In this document: positions 14,200 through 14,371 of the stretch, piece by piece
Layout: the number at the start of each line of letters is the position of its first letter
Position numbering within the stretch: the first letter of the stretch is position 1
Assembly (NCBI GenBank): GCA_036160575.1
Contig: JAYYDT010000102.1
Coordinates: 1-14,371 of the forward strand
Length of the DNA: 14,371 nt
Direction: 5' to 3'
From: TMED26 sp002694075
Lineage (GTDB): Bacteria; Pseudomonadota; Alphaproteobacteria; Thalassobaculales; Thalassobaculaceae
Program-made: the position numbers and the translations under genes
Notes under the pieces: generated by a model
Databases searched by the model: none
The model's input: the letters and a program-made list of their open reading frames with translations, nothing else
Told to the model about the DNA's origin: nothing

Positions 14200-14371
14200 T
14201 TACTCGATAATCGAGGCGACGACGCCGGCACCGACGGTGCGGCCGCCTTCGCGAATGGCGAAGCGCAGGCCCTCATCCATGGCGATCGGCGCGATCAGCT
14301 CCACCTTCATCGAGATATTGTCGCCCGGCATGACCATTTCGGTCCCCTCCGGCAGTTCCACCATCCCGGTC
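14200..14371 (-). CDS. tuf: Elongation factor Tu, C-terminal end (cut by right window edge)
   Basis: EF-Tu delivers aminoacyl-tRNA to the ribosomal A site as a GTP complex. Only the last 56 codons and the TAA stop (14200-14202) are in the window. They read TGMVELPEGTEMVMPGDNIS and on through GLRFAIREGGRTVGAGVVAS to the final IIE, the typical domain III ending of the factor. The GTPase domain is outside the window. tuf directly before tRNA-Trp-secE-nusG is the arrangement seen in many proteobacteria. Whether a second tuf copy follows fusA beyond the left edge cannot be told here. Confidence 0.97.
   Translation of the reverse strand, partial: TGMVELPEGTEMVMPGDNISMKVELIAPIAMDEGLRFAIREGGRTVGAGVVASIIE

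Noticed and set aside
1..14371. Mobile elements, CRISPR arrays, phage genes or a novel defence-type gene system
   Set aside because: The window is filled almost completely by intact translation and transcription genes in standard order. No transposase, integrase, regularly spaced repeat or compositionally foreign block was seen.

Overview
The window is a contiguous housekeeping stretch of a high-GC bacterial chromosome: the 'rif' cluster followed by the start of the 'str' operon. Every protein gene and the one tRNA are on the minus strand, so transcription runs from right to left. Protein sequences and gene order point to an alphaproteobacterium, perhaps Rhodospirillales-like. The evidence is a one-helix 65-aa SecE, RpoB and RpoC of about 1394 and 1393 aa, S12/S7/L7/L12 of alphaproteobacterial type, and the order tuf, tRNA-Trp, secE, nusG. 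The order-level placement is an inference from memory of these families, not a search result.

In transcription order the layout is: the 3' end of tuf (EF-Tu, cut by the right edge); tRNA-Trp(CCA) with an encoded CCA end; secE and nusG, 2 nt apart; a structured 113-nt leader; rplK (L11) and rplA (L1), 2 nt apart; a structured 255-nt leader; rplJ (L10, GTG start) and rplL (L7/L12); a 174-nt gap with a strong hairpin; rpoB and rpoC, 90 nt apart; a strong intrinsic terminator; a good sigma70-type promoter with a leader of about 185 nt; then rpsL (S12), rpsG (S7) and the first 300 codons of fusA (EF-G), cut by the left edge.

The genes supply translation elongation (EF-Tu, EF-G), the stalk and L1 arm of the large subunit (L11, L1, L10, L7/L12), the decoding and head proteins of the small subunit (S12, S7), the RNA polymerase catalytic core (beta, beta'), the elongation factor NusG that joins polymerase to other machinery, and the SecE subunit of the translocon. 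All complete reading frames are intact, with no insertion sequence, frameshift, CRISPR array, phage gene or foreign-looking segment.

I found no sign of an undescribed gene system. What deserves a second look lies in the non-coding gaps: leaders before rplK, rplJ and rpsL with competing stems or repeats, hairpins at rplL-rpoB and tRNA-secE, and a perfect 15-bp terminator stem. Two coding observations also stand out: an isoleucine in the rifampicin region of RpoB and an in-frame tandem repeat in rplJ. All RNA structures were read by eye and none was folded or compared with homologues.
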